A stretch of 64,000 bases of DNA from Fibrobacter sp. Lineage in GTDB: Bacteria > Fibrobacterota > Fibrobacteria > Fibrobacterales > Fibrobacteraceae. The position numbers and the translations under genes were made by a program. Positions 26,784 through 33,649 of the stretch are shown piece after piece. Within the stretch, counting starts at the first letter, position 1; each line of letters begins with the position of its first letter. The notes below the pieces were generated by a model that worked only from the letters and a program-made list of their open reading frames with translations, had not been told where the DNA came from and did no database searches. The DNA lies in assembly GCA_024398955.1 (NCBI GenBank), contig JAKSIG010000001.1, positions 89,665 through 153,664 of the forward strand. Reading direction: 5' to 3'.

Positions 26784-27632
26784 ATGGAAAATGGAGAAAA
26801 GAAAAATCTTGTAGAACCGGATGTTCTGCAGTACACGAATTACCGAGTGTACCTTAGGGACTACTACGAGTTCAAGAAGAAGACCACATCGGCCTTCAGT
26901 TTGCGTTTTTTTGCCGAAAAGGCCGGGCTGTCCAGTCACGCCCATTTGAAACTTGCCATCGATGGCAAGCGTAACATTACCAAGAATACTGCGACTAAGC
27001 TTATTCACGGCCTCGGGCTCGAAAATCAGCGCGCCGCCTATTTTGAAAGTCTGGTATTCTTTAACCAGGCCCAGACCGACGAAGACAAGAAAATCTATTA
27101 CGCTCAGTTGGTAAAGGCTAGCCCCAGGTCCAAGCTTCACAAGATGGACAAGGCTCAGCTTCGTATTTTCAAGGAATGGCATCATTCCGCTATTCTCGAA
27201 ATGGTGGGGCTCAAGGATTTCCGCCCCATTCCGGACCAGATTTCCAAGCGTCTTCGTGGCCTTGTAACTCCATCTCAGGTGACCGAGTCCCTAAATCTCC
27301 TGTTGGAACTGGGCCTTCTGGTAAAAACCGCCAACGGCTATCGCCAGAGCAATCCGTTGATTACTACCGATGACGAAGTTCAGGATATGATGGTAAAACT
27401 TTATCATTTCCAGATGTTAAAGCTTTCTTCGTCCATGTTGTCGGACCTTCCTGGTAACGAAAGAGACGTTTCTGCCCTTACTTTGGGCATAAAGCGCTCA
27501 GATTTCGTTAATTTGAAAAAACATTTGCAACTAATGCGAAAAGAACTACTAGATTTCTCTGCAAAAGCTGGAGAAGCTGAAGATGTTGTTCAAATCAATA
27601 TTCAGCTGTTCCCACTTACCCGAGGAGTGTGA
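26784..27632 (+). CDS. TIGR02147 family protein, putative HTH regulator (cassette 1)
   Basis: 282-residue member of TIGR02147, a paralogous family of about 280-residue proteins best known from Fibrobacter. The N-terminus has Y-x-N-Y-R-V-Y-L-R-D-Y-Y, then a helix-turn-helix-like stretch (FSLRFFAEKAGLSSHAHLKL, then DGKRNITKNTATKLIHGLGL), YFESLVFFNQAQTDEDKK, a winged-helix-like SLNLLLELGLLVKTANGYRQS, and the family end INIQLFPLTRG. It is probably a DNA-binding regulator acting in the cytosol. Its stop overlaps the start of the lipoprotein that follows by one base (TGATG), the same arrangement as the pair at 51208-54260. Target genes are unknown; autoregulation is likely. Confidence 0.8.
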   Translation: MENGEKKNLVEPDVLQYTNYRVYLRDYYEFKKKTTSAFSLRFFAEKAGLSSHAHLKLAIDGKRNITKNTATKLIHGLGLENQRAAYFESLVFFNQAQTDEDKKIYYAQLVKASPRSKLHKMDKAQLRIFKEWHHSAILEMVGLKDFRPIPDQISKRLRGLVTPSQVTESLNLLLELGLLVKTANGYRQSNPLITTDDEVQDMMVKLYHFQMLKLSSSMLSDLPGNERDVSALTLGIKRSDFVNLKKHLQLMRKELLDFSAKAGEAEDVVQINIQLFPLTRGV

Positions 27633-29011
27633 TGCGTTTCTTTTTGTCCATAGCCTCTTTCGCTTGCCTAGCGTTGACCGGTTTGTCGTTGGTCGCATGT
27701 TCCGACGACAAGACTACCGCTGGCATCGAGATTGGCAATCCGTCTATTGCCGACAAGGATACGGTGGCGCAGGATTCCCTTAAGGACACAATCCCTGTGG
27801 TTACTCCCACGGATCCGGTCGACGAGGCCGTACTTCCGTTGACAGCCGGCTTCTCTGTAGACTATTCCGAAATTGGATCTTTAAAGTCTTCTGGTATTTT
27901 GTTAAAGGCTGCTGCTGCTGACGAACCGGTTCTGCTGGATTCGTTTGCTCTTGACTTGACCGAAGTTCGCACTTTTGCAAGTTACTACAGCTACATGCCC
28001 GACTATAAGCCTACAGAAGGCATGCGGGTTTGGCCTGCTTCCGAAGACGATGCTGAATCCGATTCTGTGGTAACCGTCTCCTTTACCGAAGAAACTTTTG
28101 TTGACGAAGCTTTCAAGGACATTGACCTGTTGGCCGGAGGCTACCTGAAGGAAATAGGCGTTTCCTTTAAGCCCTTTGTTGCCGACGACATTTACGGTCG
28201 TGTGTTGATTGATGGCGAGTATGTTCCTTTCGTCTACGCCCTGGCCAATTTCCAGAAGCTGCAGCTGCGTTATCATTACTCTCAGATTGAAATTGATTCT
28301 GTAGCGAACAAGGCAAATCTGTCTGTAGTGTTCCGCGCCAAGCTCTTTGCTGACGGTGTTGACTTCTCTAAGGCTACGGTTTCCGAAGATGGCGTTATCT
28401 ACATTGACATGAAGAACAACGTCGAACTTTGGGAAAAGCTGAACGACCGCTTTGTTCCTAGCTTCCAGCCGCTCCGTTACAACTACACTAACGCAGCTGG
28501 AATCGACAGCGTCGCGTATGTCAAGGACATTTGGAAGGGGCTTGCGGCAGACGTCAACGAGAATACCTTGATCAACGGCAATTTCAAGTCTCCCTTTACT
28601 ACCAACTGGATTCTGGTAACTCAGTATGGCGGCTGGGCCGACACTGCCTTGGTGGTCGAAAAGAACGGTGAACGTATTATGAATGTGGATGTTACCAATG
28701 GTGGCGATAGTTCCTTTAGCGTTCAGCTCCTGCAAGAAAACGTGGCTCTCATTGCTGGCGTCAAGTATCAGTGCGTGTTCACCATCTGGTCTGATATTGC
28801 AGACTCCATTACGGCGCGCATCGGTTCCTATGACACCTTTAAGACGGTTGGCTTCTCGAAGCATGTCTACGTAGGCAAGACAGGTCAGTCTATTCAGATT
28901 GAATTTACTCCCGAAGTAGATGATCCTTTCGCCCGTTTCGAACTGAACTTGGGCAAGCAAAAACGAAAATTCTGGATCAAGGAAGTTAAGGTCCTGAGAC
29001 TGACTAAGTAG
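27632..29011 (+). CDS. Lipoprotein of cassette 1 with CBM4/9-like C-terminal domain
   Basis: 459-residue lipoprotein. Signal peptide with lipobox LSLVAC (Cys23); the mature protein begins CSDDKTTAGIEIGNPSIA, nearly the same as in the second cassette. The S-D-D after Cys resembles the surface-export signals described for Bacteroidota lipoproteins. Residues about 70-290 form an unrecognised domain; residues about 310-459 look like a carbohydrate-binding module of the CBM4/9 kind (LINGNFKSPFTTNWILV, then LIAGVKYQCVFTIWSDI and a final strand FWIKEVKVLRL). It probably sits on the cell surface and binds a polysaccharide. ATG 27632 has GGAG four bases upstream inside the regulator gene. Confidence 0.7.
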   Translation: MRFFLSIASFACLALTGLSLVACSDDKTTAGIEIGNPSIADKDTVAQDSLKDTIPVVTPTDPVDEAVLPLTAGFSVDYSEIGSLKSSGILLKAAAADEPVLLDSFALDLTEVRTFASYYSYMPDYKPTEGMRVWPASEDDAESDSVVTVSFTEETFVDEAFKDIDLLAGGYLKEIGVSFKPFVADDIYGRVLIDGEYVPFVYALANFQKLQLRYHYSQIEIDSVANKANLSVVFRAKLFADGVDFSKATVSEDGVIYIDMKNNVELWEKLNDRFVPSFQPLRYNYTNAAGIDSVAYVKDIWKGLAADVNENTLINGNFKSPFTTNWILVTQYGGWADTALVVEKNGERIMNVDVTNGGDSSFSVQLLQENVALIAGVKYQCVFTIWSDIADSITARIGSYDTFKTVGFSKHVYVGKTGQSIQIEFTPEVDDPFARFELNLGKQKRKFWIKEVKVLRLTK

Positions 29012-29038
29012 ACCGCTCGGCCAAAAAGCAAATTTTAT

Positions 29039-29075
29039 AAGGCTCCCTGAAGAAAAATCTTTGGGGGCTTTTTTT
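29039..29075 (+). terminator. Terminator after cassette 1
   Basis: GGCTCCC, a long loop, then GGGGGCTTTTTTT. Weaker than average because of the 15-base loop. Confidence 0.6.
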
Positions 29076-29090
29076 AGGGATTGTTTTTCT

Positions 29091-29118
29091 CTAGTCTCTA
29101 GTTTCTAGTTTCTAGTCT
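29091..29118 (+). repeat. Heptanucleotide array CTAGTYT x4
   Basis: Four units in strict 7-bp period (CTAGTCT, CTAGTTT, CTAGTTT, CTAGTCT) lie 38 bp before the GlgE start. The same words recur at 31953-31966. Confidence 0.8.
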
Positions 29119-29155
29119 TTCTATTTTTTAGGCTGAAACAAACAGGTAAAAAAGT

Positions 29156-30940
29156 ATGGCTCAAATTCCTACTCTCAAAGACAATCTCGTTATCGAGAAT
29201 ATCCGCCCAAACATCGAGGGCGGCCGTTTCATGATCAAGCGCGAACCGGGCGACACCGTCACCGTGCAGGCAGACATTTTCCGCCACAGCCACGAGAAGT
29301 ACGACGCCGCTATCTTCTTCCGCCACGTGCCTGCAGAAACTCCTGCAAAGAAGACTGCAAAGACCGCTAAGGCAGCAAAGCCCGCTGCCGTCAAGTGGGA
29401 ACAGGCTCCCATGCATTTCGTGGATAACGACCTTTGGGAAGGTTCCTTTACTGTCAATAACATCGGTTACTACGAATACAAGATTTGCGCCTGGACCAAG
29501 GAACCTAAGGATGTTCCTACCGAAAGCCCGGTGATGAAACTCCGCGTGGACCCGGCTTACGCACGTACCGGTACCTGGTACGAAATGTGGCCCAAGTCCC
29601 AGGGCACTGATCCCACCAAGAGCGCTACCTGGAAGGACTGCGAAAAGCAGCTGGACTACATCGCCAACCTTGGCTTTGATACCGTTTATCTGGTGCCTAT
29701 TCACCCCATTGGCGTCACCAACCGTAAGGGTGCCAACAACGCCCTCCACGCCAAGACCGACAAGAAGGGTAAGCCCCTGGAACCGGGATGCCCCTACGCC
29801 GTAGGTAACAAGTTCGGCGGCCATTACGCTACCGACCCTGAACTGGGCTCCATGAAGGACTTTGAACACTTTGCAAAGGCTGCTCGCTCCAAGGGCCTCC
29901 GCCTTGCATTGGATATCGCTCTCAATTGCTCTCCGGACCATCCGTATGTGAAGGAACATCCGGAATGGTTCTACCACGAACCGGATGGCAGCATTAAGTT
30001 TGCAGAAAACCCGCCCAAGAAGTACGAAGACATTTACCCCTTCGACTACTACAACAAGAACTACAAGGAACTGTGGCAGGAAATCGAAAACATCATCCTG
30101 TTCTGGGCCGACAAGGGCGTGGAAATCTTCCGTATCGACAATCCCCACACCAAGCCTTTCCCCTTCTGGGAATGGCTCATCGCCGACGTGAAGGAAAAGC
30201 GTCCGGAACTGGTGTTCCTGGCAGAAGCCTTCACCCGCCCCAAGATGATGCATCGTCTGGCCAAGGCTGGCTTCGACATGAGCTACACCTACTTCGCATG
30301 GCGTAGCGCCAAGTGGGAATTCGAACAGTACCTGAAGGAACTGACCCAGTCCGACGCCAAGGAATACATGCGCGGCATCTTCTTCCCGACCACACCGGAT
30401 ATCTTCCCCAAGTATCTGGCTTACAAGGGTGCAAATGCCTTCAAGCAGCGCTACTTCCTGGCTGGTACCCTTTCCAGCCTTACCGGTATGTACAACGGTT
30501 ACGAACTCTGCGAAAACATTCCGTCTCCCATCAAGGAAGAACTGCAGGATTCCGAAAAGTACCAGTACAAGGTTCACAACTGGGCTGGCCCCGGCATCCA
30601 GGACTTCGTCCGCCGCGTGAACACCGCCCGCCTTGAACATCCGGCTCTCCAGGAATACGACAACCTGGACTTCCACTACTGCGCCAACGACCAGCTCATG
30701 GTTTACTCCAAGAAGACTGGCGATGACGTTCTCCTGTTCGTCTGCAACATGGACATGGACAACGCCCAGGAAGGCATGGTGGAACTGGACATGGCAAAGC
30801 TTGGCCTCGACAACGACAGCTTCTTCTTCCTGAAGGACCTGATCACCGACGAATCCTTCGTCTGGCGTGGCAACAAGAACTTTGTCCGTCTGGATCCGAA
30901 CAAGGCTCCCGGCCACCTGCTGGTTCTTAAGAAAATTTAG
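29156..30940 (+). CDS. glgE: Alpha-1,4-glucan:maltose-1-phosphate maltosyltransferase (GlgE, GH13_3)
   Basis: 594-residue GH13 enzyme. The N-terminal DUF3416-type domain is clear (VIENIRPNIEGGRFMIKREP), as is the (beta/alpha)8 barrel: nucleophile region EIFRIDNPHTKPFPFWEW, acid/base Glu in LVFLAEAFTRPKMM, then AGFDMSYTYFAWR. GlgE moves maltosyl units from maltose-1-phosphate onto alpha-glucan chains, a route to glycogen; Fibrobacter is known to store glycogen and handle maltodextrins. TreS, Pep2 and branching enzyme are not in the window. An Ala/Lys-rich insertion (about residues 63-80) breaks the N-domain. Strong C-ending codon bias indicates high expression. Terminator at 31014-31041. Confidence 0.92.
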   Translation: MAQIPTLKDNLVIENIRPNIEGGRFMIKREPGDTVTVQADIFRHSHEKYDAAIFFRHVPAETPAKKTAKTAKAAKPAAVKWEQAPMHFVDNDLWEGSFTVNNIGYYEYKICAWTKEPKDVPTESPVMKLRVDPAYARTGTWYEMWPKSQGTDPTKSATWKDCEKQLDYIANLGFDTVYLVPIHPIGVTNRKGANNALHAKTDKKGKPLEPGCPYAVGNKFGGHYATDPELGSMKDFEHFAKAARSKGLRLALDIALNCSPDHPYVKEHPEWFYHEPDGSIKFAENPPKKYEDIYPFDYYNKNYKELWQEIENIILFWADKGVEIFRIDNPHTKPFPFWEWLIADVKEKRPELVFLAEAFTRPKMMHRLAKAGFDMSYTYFAWRSAKWEFEQYLKELTQSDAKEYMRGIFFPTTPDIFPKYLAYKGANAFKQRYFLAGTLSSLTGMYNGYELCENIPSPIKEELQDSEKYQYKVHNWAGPGIQDFVRRVNTARLEHPALQEYDNLDFHYCANDQLMVYSKKTGDDVLLFVCNMDMDNAQEGMVELDMAKLGLDNDSFFFLKDLITDESFVWRGNKNFVRLDPNKAPGHLLVLKKI

Positions 30941-31013
30941 CGTTTGCAGAGTGCCAAGATTTAGGCTATCTGCGCTTAAGAAGAATTCGTAGGGAATTAG
31001 TAAAAAGAACGTC

Positions 31014-31041
31014 GCGGCATTCGGCCCGCGGCGTTCTTTAT
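31014..31041 (+). terminator. Terminator after glgE
   Basis: AAGAACGTCGCGG, loop CATTCGGC, CCGCGGCGTTCTTT: a 12-bp GC-rich stem ending only 16 bp before the next start codon. Confidence 0.85.
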
Positions 31042-31056
31042 TCTTATTTTTAAAAC

Positions 31057-31815
31057 ATGACTCGTGAACTTGTTATCAATGGTATTTATCGTCATTTCAA
31101 GAATCTCTACTACTGCGTAGAGTCTGTGGCCAGGCATTCCGAAACAGAAGAAGACTATGTGGTCTATCGCAAGATGTATGGCGATCGGGGACGCTGGATT
31201 CGCGAAAAGCAAATGTTCCTGAGTGAAGTGGACCGAGAAAAATATCCCGAGATTTCGCAACGGTATCGCTTTGAGTTTTTGAGACTGCAGTCCGAAAGAA
31301 TATTCCTGCGCCCGTGGGAAGACGGTGACGCTTCCCGCCTATTTGAGCTGGCTTCAGATCCAGACGTCGGTCTTCGTGCCGGCTGGAAGCCTCACGAGTC
31401 GGCGGAAGAAAGCTTAAGCATTATCCAGAACGTCTTTAGAAACGATAGCACCTGGGCCATTGTGCTTAAGGAATCCGGCGATGTCATTGGCGCCATGGGC
31501 TATGGCCCTTCCTGCGACTGCGGGTTGCCTGCTGTTGGAGACGAACCGACTGTAGGATACTGGGTAGGAAAGCCTTACTGGAATCAGGGTTACTGCACCG
31601 AGGCCTTGAAGTTGATGCTTGACTATATGCGTGAACGAGGCCAATATGGAAGCGTTATCAGTGGACATTTTGTAGACAATCCTGCTTCTGGCCGCGTCAT
31701 GGAAAAATGCGGTTTTGTAGCCACAGGCGAGGAGTGCCTCTGTCCGGAACTGTATGGAGGCGAGGAATGTCCTGTACGAGTGTTACGACTGAATGGTTTA
31801 GGATCTAGAGGTTAG
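31057..31815 (+). CDS. DUF1653-GNAT fusion acetyltransferase
   Basis: 252 residues in two parts. Residues 5-72 match DUF1653: INGIYRHFKNLYYC, then ARHSETEEDYVVYRKMYGD, then WIREKQMFLSEVD. Residues about 78-250 are a GNAT domain of the RimJ/RimL type (LQSERIFLRPWEDGDA, VGYWVGKPYWNQGYCTEALK, NPASGRVMEKCGF). DUF1653 is usually a stand-alone protein of unknown role. The fusion suggests that the DUF1653 part helps choose the substrate of acetylation. There is no Shine-Dalgarno before ATG, which lies just after the glgE terminator. Target unknown. Confidence 0.8.
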   Translation: MTRELVINGIYRHFKNLYYCVESVARHSETEEDYVVYRKMYGDRGRWIREKQMFLSEVDREKYPEISQRYRFEFLRLQSERIFLRPWEDGDASRLFELASDPDVGLRAGWKPHESAEESLSIIQNVFRNDSTWAIVLKESGDVIGAMGYGPSCDCGLPAVGDEPTVGYWVGKPYWNQGYCTEALKLMLDYMRERGQYGSVISGHFVDNPASGRVMEKCGFVATGEECLCPELYGGEECPVRVLRLNGLGSRG

Positions 31816-31874
31816 GGTTGCGGGATGCAAGTGCTTGCGATTTCGAGGAGGATTCGTCTTTAAATAGCCCGATG

Positions 31875-32006
31875 GAGTATTCTTAATATCCCTAATCTCT
31901 AATTTCTAATCTCTACCCGTAGCGTATTCCCGACATCCCTAATCTCTAATTTCTAGTTTCTAGTCTCTACCCACTACCCACTACCCACTAACCACTTTTC
32001 ACTACT
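31875..32006 (+). repeat. Heptanucleotide arrays running up to a start codon
   Basis: Block 1 (31892-31912) has CTAATCT, CTAATTT, CTAATCT. Block 2 (31939-32001) has nine units in strict phase: CTAATCT, CTAATTT, CTAGTTT, CTAGTCT, three CTACCCA, CTAACCA, CTTTTCA. The blocks belong to two imperfect copies of a unit of about 47 bp that includes GTATTC and ATCCCTAATCTC. The next bases CTACT run directly into ATG 32007, leaving no ribosome site. Otherwise this gap after the GNAT gene shows no gene. Confidence 0.85.
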
Positions 32007-32762
32007 ATGATCGATATCTACTCTCTCTCCAAGAATCCTCTAGTTTTCCAGAAGCCGCGAACCATTACATCGGCTTACATTGACGTTTCCGGCAAGATGG
32101 GTGTTGCCCAGACTGTGCTCATGGTCCAGGATAATTTTACCGAGAACTTCGGCAAGATTAAACAGGATAACTTCTTTGTGAAGGAGAAGGGCGGCTATTG
32201 GGTCATTTCTAAGGCTAAGTTCAAGTTTTTCCAGCGTCCGTTCTGGGGTGACAAGGTGGTGACTACGTCCTTCCCGGCGAATAACGGCCTAATTCGCACC
32301 TATGAAAATACGGCTGTTACAACAACGGAAGGCGAACCTATTGTCCTTGCTGTTCAGGAAGCTTGCTGCCTGGACTTGAATCGCCATCGTCCCATGAAGT
32401 TGACCGCTGTGGATTTCCCTACAGAAGGTTTCCCGGAACCGGTTCTTGATGACAAGTTTACAAAGTTCGAGCCTACCGCCGAAGAATATAAGGAAATTTA
32501 TCAGCAGCGGGTTCTGCCCCAGCATCTGGACATGTCCCACCACATGAATAACATCAAGTATGTGGAACTTGCCATGAACGTATTCCCCTCCATAGACTGG
32601 GAACTATGCATTCCTTCGGAGATGGAAGTTCATTTCCTGGGCGAGTCCCTTGAAGGAATGTTGCTGAAGATTTTCCGCGCAGACCATAAGGGCGCTACCT
32701 ACATGAAAATCGAAGACGATACAGGGCGCCTGGTCTTCGAAATGAAAATCAAGATGAAGTAG
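32007..32762 (+). CDS. Acyl-ACP thioesterase (FatA-like)
   Basis: 251-residue double-hotdog thioesterase of the acyl-ACP family. The first hotdog (about 1-130) has DVSGKMGVAQTVLMVQDNFTENF and GYWVISKAKFKF, and the second begins QRVLPQHLDMSHHMNNIKYVE, where the D-x-N/H-x-H-x-N-N catalytic pattern lies (DMSHHMNN). It releases free fatty acids from acyl-ACP, ending elongation. The start codon sits at the end of a heptamer array and has no Shine-Dalgarno, so translation may be weak or start elsewhere. The family is secure; chain-length preference is not readable. Confidence 0.85.
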   Translation: MIDIYSLSKNPLVFQKPRTITSAYIDVSGKMGVAQTVLMVQDNFTENFGKIKQDNFFVKEKGGYWVISKAKFKFFQRPFWGDKVVTTSFPANNGLIRTYENTAVTTTEGEPIVLAVQEACCLDLNRHRPMKLTAVDFPTEGFPEPVLDDKFTKFEPTAEEYKEIYQQRVLPQHLDMSHHMNNIKYVELAMNVFPSIDWELCIPSEMEVHFLGESLEGMLLKIFRADHKGATYMKIEDDTGRLVFEMKIKMK

Positions 32763-32947
32763 GTTAATGGGTTCTTCTGACACCCGTGCGAATGGTTCGG
32801 CTTTTCTTCCAGTTCTTCGTGCTTACCGAATTTTTGCCTTAGGGTTGAGTGTAATATCCCTGGGCGTCAAAAATCAAGATGTCGGCGTTGATTTCGTACA
32901 GATATTATTTCTCGTTGTCTCCAATGATATCTACTCCGCTAACGCCA

Positions 32948-32976
32948 TTGTTATTTTTATTGGCTGTTCTTATACT
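32948..32976 (+). promoter_or_regulatory. Promoter of the 32992 beta-barrel gene
   Basis: TTGTTA at 32948-32953, 17-bp spacer, TATACT at 32971-32976. Transcription would start near 32983, nine bases before ATG 32992, which decides the start codon against a longer frame opening at 32767. The 185 bp before it hold no other signal I can support. Confidence 0.55.
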
Positions 32977-32991
32977 ATATTACGTCATGCT

Positions 32992-33648
32992 ATGAGTATG
33001 GTTAAATTTACGGTCATAAATAAAATTTGTTTTTTTGTTTTGACAGTCTTGTTGTCGAACATTTTTATTCATGCCGTAGAACTTAGACCTTTGATAAGTT
33101 TTCAAACTCCAGCAGAGTTGGAAGTTCAAGAACAAAGTAAGGATGTTGGTGTTGAATACAACTATGATACAGATTTTTTGATGTCCTTTGGCGCGGAATT
33201 TATCTTTGCTGCAGAATTTGCGCCCTTTAAGTATGGTCTTGGTACTGGTTATTTGATGTCGCAAAATGAGGGTGGTAAGGAAGTTGTGCCGGGCGGCATT
33301 CCTTTGTGGGGTTTGATGTCGGTTGGTATTGCCAACGACGACTGGTTTGCCGAACCGTACTTTGATTTGCGGGCAGGTTGGGTTATGCCGGCTTCAACAG
33401 AAGGCAGCTGGTGGGAAAAGCCTGCAAATTTTTATGTGACGGCGGGGCTTGGGGCTATACTTCCCTTAAAAATCGGGGTCGAGGCGTTTTTTAGCTACAC
33501 ATCTATGGTAAAGTCCTTTGATCATAAGGACTTGCAGTATCGAGCATCCTCTGCTCGCTTTGGATTAATGTTGTCTATGGGCTTCAACCTGACTCACGAT
33601 CGTGTGTATGCTCCGCGAGACAGCAAAATAGAGGAGTCGGAAGAATAG
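32992..33648 (+). CDS. Small outer-membrane beta-barrel protein
   Basis: 218 residues. Signal peptide about 1-28 (KICFFVLTVLLSNIFIHA), then an alternating beta pattern with Gly/Tyr/Phe (KYGLGTGYLMSQNEGG, WFAEPYFDLRAGWVMP, FYVTAGLGAILPLKIGVEAF), fitting an eight- to ten-stranded barrel. A short acidic tail follows the last strand. Start ATG 32992 was chosen from the promoter position; an ATG two codons later (32998) is possible. It converges on the giant gene with one base between the two stop codons. It may be an accessory protein of that surface system, but this rests on position alone. Confidence 0.65.
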   Translation: MSMVKFTVINKICFFVLTVLLSNIFIHAVELRPLISFQTPAELEVQEQSKDVGVEYNYDTDFLMSFGAEFIFAAEFAPFKYGLGTGYLMSQNEGGKEVVPGGIPLWGLMSVGIANDDWFAEPYFDLRAGWVMPASTEGSWWEKPANFYVTAGLGAILPLKIGVEAFFSYTSMVKSFDHKDLQYRASSARFGLMLSMGFNLTHDRVYAPRDSKIEESEE

Positions 33649-33649
33649 A

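Noticed and set aside
29105..30916. 603-codon open frame antisense to glgE
   Set aside because: It is the mirror of a gene with strong C-ending codon bias, which removes stops on the other strand. It has no ribosome site and no domain, and GlgE is certain.
32767..32991. 75-codon upstream extension of the beta-barrel gene
   Set aside because: A good promoter at 32948-32976 lies inside it, and the signal peptide begins at 32992.
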